From the NCBI GenBank assembly GCA_007571115.1, contig RKSA01000061.1, positions 1 to 12,673 of the forward strand: 12,673 nucleotides of DNA. The letters run 5' to 3'. This document shows, one piece after another, positions 1 to 5,763 of this stretch. Source of the stretch: Gammaproteobacteria bacterium. Its GTDB lineage: Bacteria; Pseudomonadota; Gammaproteobacteria; Pseudomonadales; Pseudohongiellaceae. Position numbers and translations under genes: made by a program. The notes under the pieces were generated by a model. The model was given only the letters and a program-made list of their open reading frames with translations, did not search any database and was not told the DNA's origin. How positions within the stretch are numbered: the first letter of the stretch is position 1; each line of letters opens with the position of its first letter.

Positions 1-129
1 GACTGTCTGTCCGGCCACGGCAGCCATGGGGACGTAGCTGACGGCTGTATCATCCGAATAGCTGTCCTTTCGCGAACGCGGATTGATCGTGCATATCTCT
101 CCGAGCGGAACTTGGATGTAGGAACTCAC
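1..129 (-). CDS. hsdS: Type I restriction-modification specificity subunit HsdS, N-terminal part only
   Basis: This is the start of the DNA-recognition subunit of a type I RM enzyme; the gene continues beyond the left edge. The 43 visible codons read MSSYIQVPLGEICTINPR and onward through SDDTAVSYVPMAAV. This 'LGEICxINPR...VSYVPMAAV' pattern is typical of the beginning of a target recognition domain. The start is GTG at 127-129. It overlaps the hsdM stop by four bases (GTGA), and a good Shine-Dalgarno GGGAGG (137-142 on the plus strand) sits about 7 nt upstream inside hsdM, so translation is probably coupled. HsdS would join two HsdM and two HsdR subunits and decide which sequence is methylated or restricted. 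The sequence specificity cannot be read from this fragment. Confidence 0.85.
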   Translation of the reverse strand, partial: MSSYIQVPLGEICTINPRSRKDSYSDDTAVSYVPMAAVAGQTV

Positions 130-1754
130 CTCGCCGCCTCCCGTACTGCTTTTTCCAGTGCGTTGATGTCGTTAAGGATCTCGGTTTCGATGTTTCGCAG
201 CTCTTGCAGGATTTCCAGGGGGTCGCGGTGCTCGGCCTGGGTGCGGCTTTGCGGGCGGTGGCGGTTGGCGCTGAGGTTGAAGTCGGCGGCGCGGATTTGC
301 TCGGCTTCGGCGAACCACCAGTTTTCGCTCCAGTCGGCTGCCTCGTCGTGGCGGCACCAGTCGTCGAATCTTGCGTTGCGCTCGCGGAACGCCTCGACGA
401 GGCCGGGCAGGTCGTCCTCGTCGATGGGCTGGTCGTGGTTGGCGTCGAGCTTGAAGCCGTCGTTTTCGGCGTGCAGGAACATCACCTGCTCGGTGGCGCC
501 GCCCTTGCGGAACACGAGCACCGAGGTCTTGACTGCCGAATACGGGTTGAACACGCCGCCGGGAAGCGACAGCACCGCCTCGACGGTGTTGCTTTCGACG
601 AGCTTGCGGCGCAGCTCCCTGTGGGCGCCGCTGGAACCGAACAGCACGCCTTCGGGGACGACGACTCCACAGCGACCGCCAGGTTTCAGGTGGTTGAGCA
701 TGTATTGCAGGAACAGCAGTTCGGTCTGGGCGGTGCGTCCGACCTTCACGTCCTCGACGATGCGGTCCCGGTCGAGTCGGCCCGAGAAAGGCGGGTTGGC
801 GAGGATCACGTCGAAGCCTTGCTGCGGCAGGCCGAGCTCGGCTTTTGTGGCGCGGTCGAGGGAGCGGGTCAGCGCGTCGCGGCGCAGGATTCGCACGCGG
901 TCGAGGCCGCGCAAGGTCAGGTTCATGGTCGCGAGGCGGACCATTTGCGGATCGACGTCCGAGCCGTGCAAGGTCGCTTCGCGCAACCGTCGATTGGCGC
1001 CTTGGCTGAGCGTGTCGCCAATGCCGCGACGAATGATCTTGCCGTCGGCATCGACTTGTTCGATTCCGTCGGGAGAGGAATTGGCGAGGCGGATGTGGTC
1101 CCAGGCGCCGACCAGGAAGCCTGCGGTTCCCGCCGCCGGATCGTAGACCGTTTCGCCGATGCGCGGGTCGACAAGGCTGACCAGCGCCCGGATCACGTGG
1201 CGCGGTGTGCGGAATTGGCCGAGTTCGCCGGCCTGGCGAATCTGGCGCAGCACGTGCTCGAACAGGTCGCCCTTGGTGTCGGCGTCGACGTCGTCGAGAT
1301 GCAGGTCGTTCAACTGGCTGACGACCTGGGTAAGCACGGTGGGCTCATCGATGACGAGCCGCGCGCCATCCATGAAATTGGTGACGCCGCTGGCGGCGAG
1401 TTCGGCATGGAAGGGGAAGACTTCCTCGCGAACCCAGTTGACGAGCTTTTCGCCATTGCGCGCCTCGGCCCAGGATGACCAGCGCAACCACTCGCGGGGC
1501 ACGGCGCTCTCATCTGGCGCGGAGGCGTTGCGCGGGTCGCGCAAGTTCCATTCGCCCTGGTAGGCGCTCTGGCAAGGTGCCGCGCCGGGGCGTTTTGCCG
1601 CGCGAAGCTGGGCTGCATCGGCAGCCTCGTGCATGTAGAAATAGATGAGGAAGCTGAGCTGTTCGGCGTTCTGGGCAGGGTTTGGATAGCCGCCACCGAA
1701 CAGATAGTCGCGGATGCGATCGATGCCGCGGCGCAGCTCGGGGGTCATGGGCAT
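126..1754 (-). CDS. hsdM: Type I restriction-modification DNA adenine methyltransferase HsdM
   Basis: This is the modification subunit, transferring a methyl group from S-adenosylmethionine to adenine N6. The 542-residue product has an N-terminal helical domain containing DYLFGGGYPNPAQNAEQLSF (residues 17-36). Next come GDLFEHVL (162-169) and FRTPRHV, then the SAM-binding motif DPAAGTAGFL (205-214) and the catalytic NPPF (320-323). The last 40 residues (LEILQELRNIETEILNDI) look like the coiled-coil tail that contacts HsdS. Length is normal for the family. Two start codons are possible, ATG at 1752-1754 or ATG at 1746-1748; homologues I recall begin close to 'MTPELRRGIDRI', so the second may be the true start. 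It lies 9 nt after the hsdR stop and overlaps hsdS by 4 nt. The reading frame is intact. Confidence 0.95.
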   Translation of the reverse strand: MPMTPELRRGIDRIRDYLFGGGYPNPAQNAEQLSFLIYFYMHEAADAAQLRAAKRPGAAPCQSAYQGEWNLRDPRNASAPDESAVPREWLRWSSWAEARNGEKLVNWVREEVFPFHAELAASGVTNFMDGARLVIDEPTVLTQVVSQLNDLHLDDVDADTKGDLFEHVLRQIRQAGELGQFRTPRHVIRALVSLVDPRIGETVYDPAAGTAGFLVGAWDHIRLANSSPDGIEQVDADGKIIRRGIGDTLSQGANRRLREATLHGSDVDPQMVRLATMNLTLRGLDRVRILRRDALTRSLDRATKAELGLPQQGFDVILANPPFSGRLDRDRIVEDVKVGRTAQTELLFLQYMLNHLKPGGRCGVVVPEGVLFGSSGAHRELRRKLVESNTVEAVLSLPGGVFNPYSAVKTSVLVFRKGGATEQVMFLHAENDGFKLDANHDQPIDEDDLPGLVEAFRERNARFDDWCRHDEAADWSENWWFAEAEQIRAADFNLSANRHRPQSRTQAEHRDPLEILQELRNIETEILNDINALEKAVREAAR

Positions 1755-1763
1755 GGTGCTGTC

Positions 1764-3950
1764 TCATCCGATGCTGGAGAGTGTTTCGCTGTCATTGCCG
1801 TTTCCTGTTACAGGCATTGTCACCTTGGACTGCTGGGCTGGGCTGGGCTCGTCGTGACCGAACACCGCTGCGTTGAATCCGGCAAGCAAGTCGGCGAGGC
1901 GCTTTTCGCTGCCAAACACGCGGAGGGCCTTGTTGTAGCCGCCGAGTGTGCTGAACGGATGTTCGTCGAAGTGCCATGTGCCGAATTCCTGGATTTCCTG
2001 CACATCGGTCTTGACCCGGCGACCGATCAGGCCGCCCCAGCGCGACTGTTCCGCATTGAATTCCTGCTTGCCTCGCCAGGCTTCGACGCGAATGCCGACT
2101 GCCGCAGCACGCTGCTCGTGCTTGGCAGTGCGGACGATGCGGCCGTTCTCGTCGAGGGTCAGCCAGTCGCGACTCGCCGGGTCGATATGGTCGTCGACAT
2201 CGAGCTCGAGCAAGGTCCGGGGCTCGCTTTTCGGCTTCGCGTCAGCAATGGCGCCGCTGGGCGCATTGCCATCGACGCTTTGCTCATCATCGCCGTGAAA
2301 ATCGGTCACGCCGACGAAGTCGAAGATCGTGAAGTCCGCCTTGTGGATGTGCGGCGCCTTGCGTGTGCCGCGTCCGCGCATCTGGCGATAGAGAATGGCG
2401 CTGCGAGTGAATCGCGCCATGACGAGATTGACGACTTCGGGGCAGTTGAAGCCGGTGTCGAGCATGTTCACGCTGACGAGAATCTGCGGATACTGCTCTT
2501 CCTTGAAGCGCTTGATGATAGCGCTGGCGTCGGGCGCGGGTCCGCCGCCGACGTCGCTGACCACGAAGTCAGCGTAGCGCGTTGTGGGGTGGGGTTTCGA
2601 GTCGGCGAAGCGCTCGTCGAACATCTTCGCCAGGGTCTCGGCATGGCGCCTGGTCACGGCGAACACGATGGTCTTGCCCGCAGTGGGTCGGTGCTGGACG
2701 CCATCACGGCCCATGAAGCCTTTCTCGAAAGCGTCGCGGAACTCCCGCACCATGGCGCGATTGCGCTCGGGGATGGTGAACTTGCGCTCCAGAGCCTGGG
2801 GGTCGACCATGATCTGCTTCGACTTGCCGAACAACTGCTCGAACTCGGCGCGTTCCTTTTCGTCCATGGCGCTCCAGTCGAGTTCGTTGCGGTCTACCGC
2901 AAAACCGCCATCGGCTGCGGTCTTGACCGTCATGGCCCGGTAGATGCGATAGGGGACGAGGTGCCCGGCCTTGATCGCCTGGCGCAAGCTGTAGCGGAAG
3001 GTGGGCTGCTCGACTTCGAAAAAGCGCAAGGTGTCGCGCACGAATCGCTCGTCTTCTTCGTCTATCGGCGCAGCGGCACCCGCCATGCAAGGCGTCGCCG
3101 TCAACCCGAGCTGGATTCCGTCGAAGTGCTGCAGCACTTGGCGATACTCGCCATAGATCGAGCGATGGCATTCGTCGATGACGACGAGATCGAAGTAGCC
3201 TGGGGAAAGCTCCCGGTACTCGGCGATCATGGTCTGCAAGGTCGCTATCGTGATTCTTTTGCTGCGATCGAAGCCGCGACTGGGGCGGAGCACGTGGCAG
3301 GGATAGTCCCGCAGGTGGTCGATGAAGGCTTCTTCGGCCTGCCGCGCGAGCTCGATGCGGTCGACGAGGAACAGCACGCGAGTGACTGTGCTAGCCTCGA
3401 ACAGTCGCTTGATGAAGGCTGCTGCGGTGCGAGTCTTGCCCGTGCCCGTCGCCATCTCGACGAGCAGCTTGCGCCGCCCTTGCATCAGTTCGGCCGATAG
3501 CGCAGCGATGCATTCGATCTGGTAGTCGCGATCGACGATCCTGCGGTCGATGGGGACTTTCAGCAGCTCGCGGCGAACCCTGCGTGCCGCGATTCGCCGT
3601 TTGAGGTCGTCCTGGGCGAAGAAACCCGCGACTTCGCGAGCGTGGGCATCGCTCGCGCGATCGAGAAAATGCACTTCCTCGCCGTTCGACACGAAGACGA
3701 AAGGCACGCCGAGCTGTTTGGCATAATGCAGGCCCTGGTCCTGGGCGGTGAGCGGATCGATGCTCGCGCGCTTGGCCTCGAGCACTGCCATGTGGCGGCC
3801 TTGCCGGTCGCAGAGCACGTAGTCGGCCTGGCTGCCGTCGGGCAGCCTGTGCTCGAACAGGACGCTCGATCCGTCGGTCAGGTTCCAGCCAGCGTCCTTG
3901 AGCAGCGCGTCGATCTTGACCCGGGCGCAGGCTTCGGTCTTGCCGCTCAT
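1764..3950 (-). CDS. hsdR: Type I restriction enzyme motor and nuclease subunit HsdR
   Basis: This subunit translocates DNA with ATP and cuts unmethylated DNA. The 728-residue product starts with a restriction-endonuclease fold. ADYVLC contributes D43, VLEAKR gives the E58-x-K60 pair, and DQGLHYAKQL (71-80) gives the Q-x-x-x-Y motif. The SF2 helicase core follows: Walker A ATGTGKT (167-173), DECH (259-262), TATP (284-287) and motif VI RQMRGRGTR (522-530). It is shorter than EcoKI-type HsdR (above 1100 residues) and resembles the compact HsdR branch; all catalytic motifs are present. The ATG start overlaps the stop of an upstream truncated frame (ATGA), and no clear Shine-Dalgarno is visible, so translation was probably coupled to that lost gene. 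It is the first intact gene of an hsdR-hsdM-hsdS operon on the minus strand. Confidence 0.95.
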   Translation of the reverse strand: MSGKTEACARVKIDALLKDAGWNLTDGSSVLFEHRLPDGSQADYVLCDRQGRHMAVLEAKRASIDPLTAQDQGLHYAKQLGVPFVFVSNGEEVHFLDRASDAHAREVAGFFAQDDLKRRIAARRVRRELLKVPIDRRIVDRDYQIECIAALSAELMQGRRKLLVEMATGTGKTRTAAAFIKRLFEASTVTRVLFLVDRIELARQAEEAFIDHLRDYPCHVLRPSRGFDRSKRITIATLQTMIAEYRELSPGYFDLVVIDECHRSIYGEYRQVLQHFDGIQLGLTATPCMAGAAAPIDEEDERFVRDTLRFFEVEQPTFRYSLRQAIKAGHLVPYRIYRAMTVKTAADGGFAVDRNELDWSAMDEKERAEFEQLFGKSKQIMVDPQALERKFTIPERNRAMVREFRDAFEKGFMGRDGVQHRPTAGKTIVFAVTRRHAETLAKMFDERFADSKPHPTTRYADFVVSDVGGGPAPDASAIIKRFKEEQYPQILVSVNMLDTGFNCPEVVNLVMARFTRSAILYRQMRGRGTRKAPHIHKADFTIFDFVGVTDFHGDDEQSVDGNAPSGAIADAKPKSEPRTLLELDVDDHIDPASRDWLTLDENGRIVRTAKHEQRAAAVGIRVEAWRGKQEFNAEQSRWGGLIGRRVKTDVQEIQEFGTWHFDEHPFSTLGGYNKALRVFGSEKRLADLLAGFNAAVFGHDEPSPAQQSKVTMPVTGNGNDSETLSSIG

Positions 3951-4108
3951 GTGGCAGCCCGGGGAATGGCGCCGGCCTCGATGTCCGTTGCCGGGGAGTG
4001 TGGTGGCGTCTTCCAGAGTCGCACGGTGAAATGGTCATTGTCGGCGACAAGGTCGGGGCTTGTGTTGTTGTGCTGGCGCATCAAGTCAATGATTCGCTTG
4101 CGAATCCC
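3947..4108 (-). pseudogene. C-terminal remnant of an unidentified gene that preceded hsdR
   Basis: Read on the minus strand, this open stretch gives about 53 residues beginning GIRKRIIDLMRQHNNTSPD and including DNDHFTVRLWKTPP. It ends at a TGA that overlaps the hsdR start as ATGA. A four-base overlap of this kind is typical of a real operon neighbour, so I infer the 3' end of a gene whose front was removed where the repeat at 4109-4174 begins. The 'RIIDLMRQ...FTVRLW' pattern is faintly like the winged-helix tails of AlbA-type regulator or ATPase proteins that often accompany type I RM operons. That resemblance is weak and I do not assign a family. Upstream of 4109 the frame runs on only by chance, through mobile-element and CRISPR sequence. 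Confidence 0.45.
4091..4106. repeat. 16-bp near-perfect palindrome beside the left inverted repeat
   Basis: GATTCGCTTGCGAATC has two 7-bp arms (GATTCGC and GCGAATC) that are perfectly complementary, around a central TT. It lies within the remnant gene in front of hsdR, 2 bp from the outer edge of the inverted repeat at 4109-4174. It could be chance, a small hairpin, or a structure favoured as an insertion target. I see no second copy in the window. Confidence 0.4.
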
Positions 4109-4174
4109 CTGAGGTGGTCCTGCTTTGTTGGACAGTTTGAGGGCCAACACAAGGTGTGCCCCAAATGGATTGAT
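4109..4174 (+). repeat. Left copy of a 66-bp inverted repeat, probable IS3-family end
   Basis: This 66-bp block matches the reverse complement of 5275-5340 at 63 of 66 positions; the mismatches are at 4113, 4122 and 4160. It contains GTTGGACAGTTTGAGGGCC. From 4110 the outer edge starts TGAGGTGG, and the partner copy ends in CA, as IS3-family termini do. A piece of IS3-family transposase lies 100 bp inward. Weaker similarity continues inward (for example GCCTGAACAGG against GCCTGCACAGG), so the two copies look like the same end of one element type rather than the left and right ends of a single copy. No target-site duplication is visible outside the pair. Confidence 0.75.
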
Positions 4175-4279
4175 TGCCCTCGTTGACGAAATCTGCCGTC
4201 CTCTTGCGATGATGTCAAGCGCCTGAACAGGTTCCGCGCCGGCATTTCCCTTCCCTTGGCTGTTGCTGTCCGTCGCGCA

Positions 4280-4339
4280 CGTGATGTCTGCACACCACAC
4301 CTGGTCCGGCCTGTCGATATCGAGACCGCGCAGCAGGTA
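4280..4339 (-). pseudogene. IS3-family transposase (OrfB) fragment
   Basis: On the minus strand this reads YLLRGLDIDRPDQVWCADIT. That is the conserved entry to the DDE integrase core of IS3-family OrfB proteins, and the aspartate in CADIT is the first catalytic acid. Only about 20 codons remain. Downstream of the T codon the similarity stops, where a full protein would continue for well over 100 residues. Upstream, the fragment ends exactly where the first CRISPR repeat begins (4340). It is therefore a deletion remnant that cannot be active. The direction of reading is toward the repeat at 4109-4174, so that repeat would be the downstream end of the original element. Confidence 0.8.
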
Positions 4340-4429
4340 GCGTTCCCCGCCCACGCGGGGATGAACCGGAGTTAGTACCAGTGAAATACTCGATAGCGGT
4401 GCGTTCCCCGCCCATGCGGGGATGAGCTG
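4340..4429 (+). CRISPR. Two-repeat remnant of a type I-E CRISPR array
   Basis: Two 29-nt repeats (4340-4368 and 4401-4429) flank one 32-nt spacer (4369-4400), exactly the type I-E geometry. The first repeat begins GCGTTCCCCGCCCACGCGGG and ends in GATGAACCG, with the class-typical palindromic stem CCCCGC/GCGGGG. The second differs at three positions (C to T in the loop, and GATGAGCTG at the end). This is the degeneration expected of a leader-distal terminal repeat. The plus strand is therefore the likely crRNA sense and the leader would have been to the left, where transposase sequence now abuts. There are no cas genes in the window. Expression of a crRNA is doubtful without the leader. Confidence 0.88.
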
Positions 4430-4446
4430 TTGCGTGCCACCTCGCA

Positions 4447-4890
4447 TCAGCGCTTGGCATTGATCTCGAGTGGGTTCAAATGATCGACTCCGGGGAAGCG
4501 CCTGAAATCATGATCTGCGGAACAGATGGTTGCTCCTCGCTCCAAGGCCAAAGCCGCAACGTGGGCATCTGATGTCAAGTTGCCCCCGGTACCGGATGAC
4601 CGAATCAGTTTGCGCATGATCGACCAATGACCGTTTCCGGGCCTGACCGGCTCCACGAAGGGCTGTCGCAACCACGAATCGACGAATTCCAGTGCCAATT
4701 CGACTCGAAGTGGCCGGGCAAGAATTCCGCGACGCGTGGTGATGCGCAGGAATGCGAGCAGGCAAACCCAGGGCAAGCCGACGGGGGTATCACTGGACAG
4801 CGTCTCGTTCAGCCATGACTTGGCGCAATCATGCTGGGGGGAGTCCGAATTGACCGCGTAGATCAGCAAGTTCGCATCGATCAGGAGCAT
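4447..4890 (-). CDS. vapC: PIN-domain toxin ribonuclease, VapC family
   Basis: This is the toxin of a type II toxin-antitoxin pair, a Mg-dependent RNase that usually cuts tRNA or rRNA. The 147-residue protein starts MLLIDANLLIYAVN with catalytic D5 and has TSDAHVAALA (D108) and SADHDF (D126, D128), the acidic residues of the PIN fold. At the usual place of the second acid (about residue 42-48) it has WVCLLAFLRITT instead of an E-containing helix. This 'LLAFLRLTT' version is common in one VapC subfamily, so I do not read it as inactivation. The ATG lies 3 nt after the vapB stop, with AGGAA (4898-4902 on the plus strand) as the Shine-Dalgarno. The stop is 17 nt from the degenerate CRISPR repeat, whose stem could act as a hairpin at the mRNA end. 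Confidence 0.88.
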   Translation of the reverse strand: MLLIDANLLIYAVNSDSPQHDCAKSWLNETLSSDTPVGLPWVCLLAFLRITTRRGILARPLRVELALEFVDSWLRQPFVEPVRPGNGHWSIMRKLIRSSGTGGNLTSDAHVAALALERGATICSADHDFRRFPGVDHLNPLEINAKR

Positions 4891-4893
4891 GGG

Positions 4894-5163
4894 CTATTTC
4901 CTGGGTTCGAGCTTGCGGGCGAGTTCCTCATCCTCGATGCGATCGGCAAGCTGCAATGCCTTTGCCAAATCGAACGGGCCGACCACATCGCCCATGGCAA
5001 CGGGGGTCACCTGGTAAGGGACTGCGGCTCGGGCAAGCCGGCTGTTTGCAATGCCGGCGCGCAGGGCTTCATTGACGACGACCTTGAACGGCTTGCCGGA
5101 ACTGGCGACATGCTCGCGGATTTGCCTGGCGATGTCCTCGTCAATGGTCAAGGTGGTTCGCAT
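4894..5163 (-). CDS. vapB: VapB-type ribbon-helix-helix antitoxin
   Basis: The 89-residue protein starts MRTTLTIDEDIARQIREHVA and continues with GKPFKVVVNEALRAGI. This is the short beta strand plus two helices of a ribbon-helix-helix DNA-binding domain (residues 1-42), seen in antitoxins of the VapB class. The charged C-terminal part (DLAKALQLADRIEDEELARKL) would wrap the toxin. It precedes vapC by 3 nt on the same strand, the standard antitoxin-first order, and the pair would repress its own promoter. A Shine-Dalgarno AGGAGC (5169-5174 on the plus strand) lies 5 nt before the ATG. The upstream 110 bp runs directly into the right inverted repeat, so the promoter must lie inside this short space or within the repeat. 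Confidence 0.82.
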   Translation of the reverse strand: MRTTLTIDEDIARQIREHVASSGKPFKVVVNEALRAGIANSRLARAAVPYQVTPVAMGDVVGPFDLAKALQLADRIEDEELARKLEPRK

Positions 5164-5274
5164 GGCCTGCTCCTGTGTCCAGAAACCTGACAGACCTGCA
5201 TCGTAACATCAAAATGCCCATATTCCATGCAGGCCCTGTGCAGGCTCAGATGGATTTTGCCAATGAAGGCGGTC

Positions 5275-5340
5275 ATCAATCCATTTGGAGCACACCTTGT
5301 GTTGGCCCTCAAACTGTCCAACAAAGTAGGACCACGTCAG
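5275..5340 (-). repeat. Right copy of the 66-bp inverted repeat
   Basis: Reverse complement of 4109-4174 with three mismatches. Together the two copies enclose the transposase fragment, the CRISPR remnant and vapBC (about 1.2 kb). Read as protein, both copies give the same short string INPFGAHLVLALKLSNK in one frame; this is a by-product of the repeat and not a gene. No transposase sequence is recognisable beside this copy. The outward flank (GTTCATCG) does not duplicate the left flank (GAATCCCC). Confidence 0.75.
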
Positions 5341-5464
5341 TTCATCGTGGTTTGCCCTGCACTGAAGGCCAGGTGCCGGGTGTTTGCCAAGGATCAGGCG
5401 GGAAGTGTAATCGACGCGTTGATCGCGAGGCAATCATTAGAAGCCCGGGCGCTGCCACTGCCTT
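5341..5464. other. Gap with no recognisable gene between the right inverted repeat and the rpmF control region
   Basis: About 125 bp with short open frames on both strands, none with a recognisable family, Shine-Dalgarno plus start, or continuation across the repeat. In E. coli and Pseudomonas the gene directly upstream of rpmF is yceD (DUF177); no YceD-like sequence is visible here or elsewhere in the window. Confidence 0.5.
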
Positions 5465-5504
5465 GGCTTTGAGAGGGCTTTGAGAGGGCTTCGAGGGGGC
5501 TTTT
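5465..5504 (+). repeat. 11-bp tandem repeat just upstream of the rpmF promoter
   Basis: The unit GGCTTTGAGAG occurs at 5465-5475 and 5476-5486, then as GGCTTCGAGGG at 5487-5497 (two changes), and a partial GGCTTTT runs to 5504, where it meets the -35 box. An 11-bp period is close to one DNA helical turn, so identical faces would be presented on one side of the helix. This could be a regulator-binding array or a plain slippage repeat. Confidence 0.7.
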
Positions 5505-5531
5505 GACAGCGGGGGCCTGGATGCCTATCAT
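5503..5531 (+). promoter_or_regulatory. Sigma70-type promoter for the rpmF-plsX-fab operon
   Basis: The -35 box TTGACA (5503-5508) is a perfect consensus. The -10 box TATCAT (5526-5531) matches five of six bases, and the spacing is the optimal 17 bp. Transcription would start near 5538, giving a leader of about 45 nt before rpmF. This is the best promoter-like sequence I found in the window. Confidence 0.8.
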
Positions 5532-5583
5532 GCGCGCCTGAAATTGCGGGGCTGGAATGATCCAGCGCGAATCAGGAGCTAGC

Positions 5584-5763
5584 ATGGCCGTTCAGCAAAA
5601 CAAGGTATCGCGAGCGAGACGCGGCAAGCGCCGCGCCCACGACTCGCTGCCTGGCCCGACCCTCGCGACCGACCAGGTTTCCGGCGAGGTGCATCGTCGG
5701 CATCACGTCAGCGCCGATGGCTTCTACAAGGGCCGCAAGGTGATCGAGACCGAGGAAGCTTGA
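5584..5763 (+). CDS. rpmF: 50S ribosomal protein L32
   Basis: The 59-residue protein starts MAVQQNKVSRARRGKRRAHD, the unmistakable N-terminus of bacterial L32, and contains HRRHHVSADGFYKGRKV near the C-terminus. It has no cysteines, so it is the zinc-independent form. The start at 5584 is fixed by homology and by the Shine-Dalgarno AGGAG at 5574-5578; an earlier in-frame ATG at 5557 would add nine unmatched residues. It is the first gene of the fatty acid operon, an old arrangement that links ribosome and membrane synthesis. Its stop overlaps the plsX start (TTGA). Confidence 0.97.
   Translation: MAVQQNKVSRARRGKRRAHDSLPGPTLATDQVSGEVHRRHHVSADGFYKGRKVIETEEA

Noticed and set aside
204..1478. 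424-codon plus-strand open frame opposite hsdM
   Set aside because: Antisense to HsdM with intact SAM-binding and NPPF motifs, and valine/alanine/glutamate-rich shadow composition.
1629..3500. Long plus-strand open frame of 623 codons opposite hsdR
   Set aside because: It is fully antisense to a frame with all HsdR motifs; its translation has no recognisable domain and has the repetitive composition expected of a GC-rich shadow frame.
3947..4447. Single 166-residue minus-strand protein
   Set aside because: It reads through two CRISPR repeats (giving the well-known artefact string VHPRVGGER), a spacer, a transposase stub and an inverted repeat. Only the last part (3947-4108) looks like a former gene tail.
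4110..5339. One intact IS3-family element
   Set aside because: Although the ends read TG...CA, there is no target duplication, no complete orfA or orfB, and the two ends are too similar to be the left and right ends of one copy.
5227..5472. Plus-strand 81-residue frame as a remnant yceD
   Set aside because: Its front is the inverted repeat, and the rest (CPALKARCRVFAKDQAGSV) shows none of the YceD features such as the cysteine pair or the NPFAVL ending.
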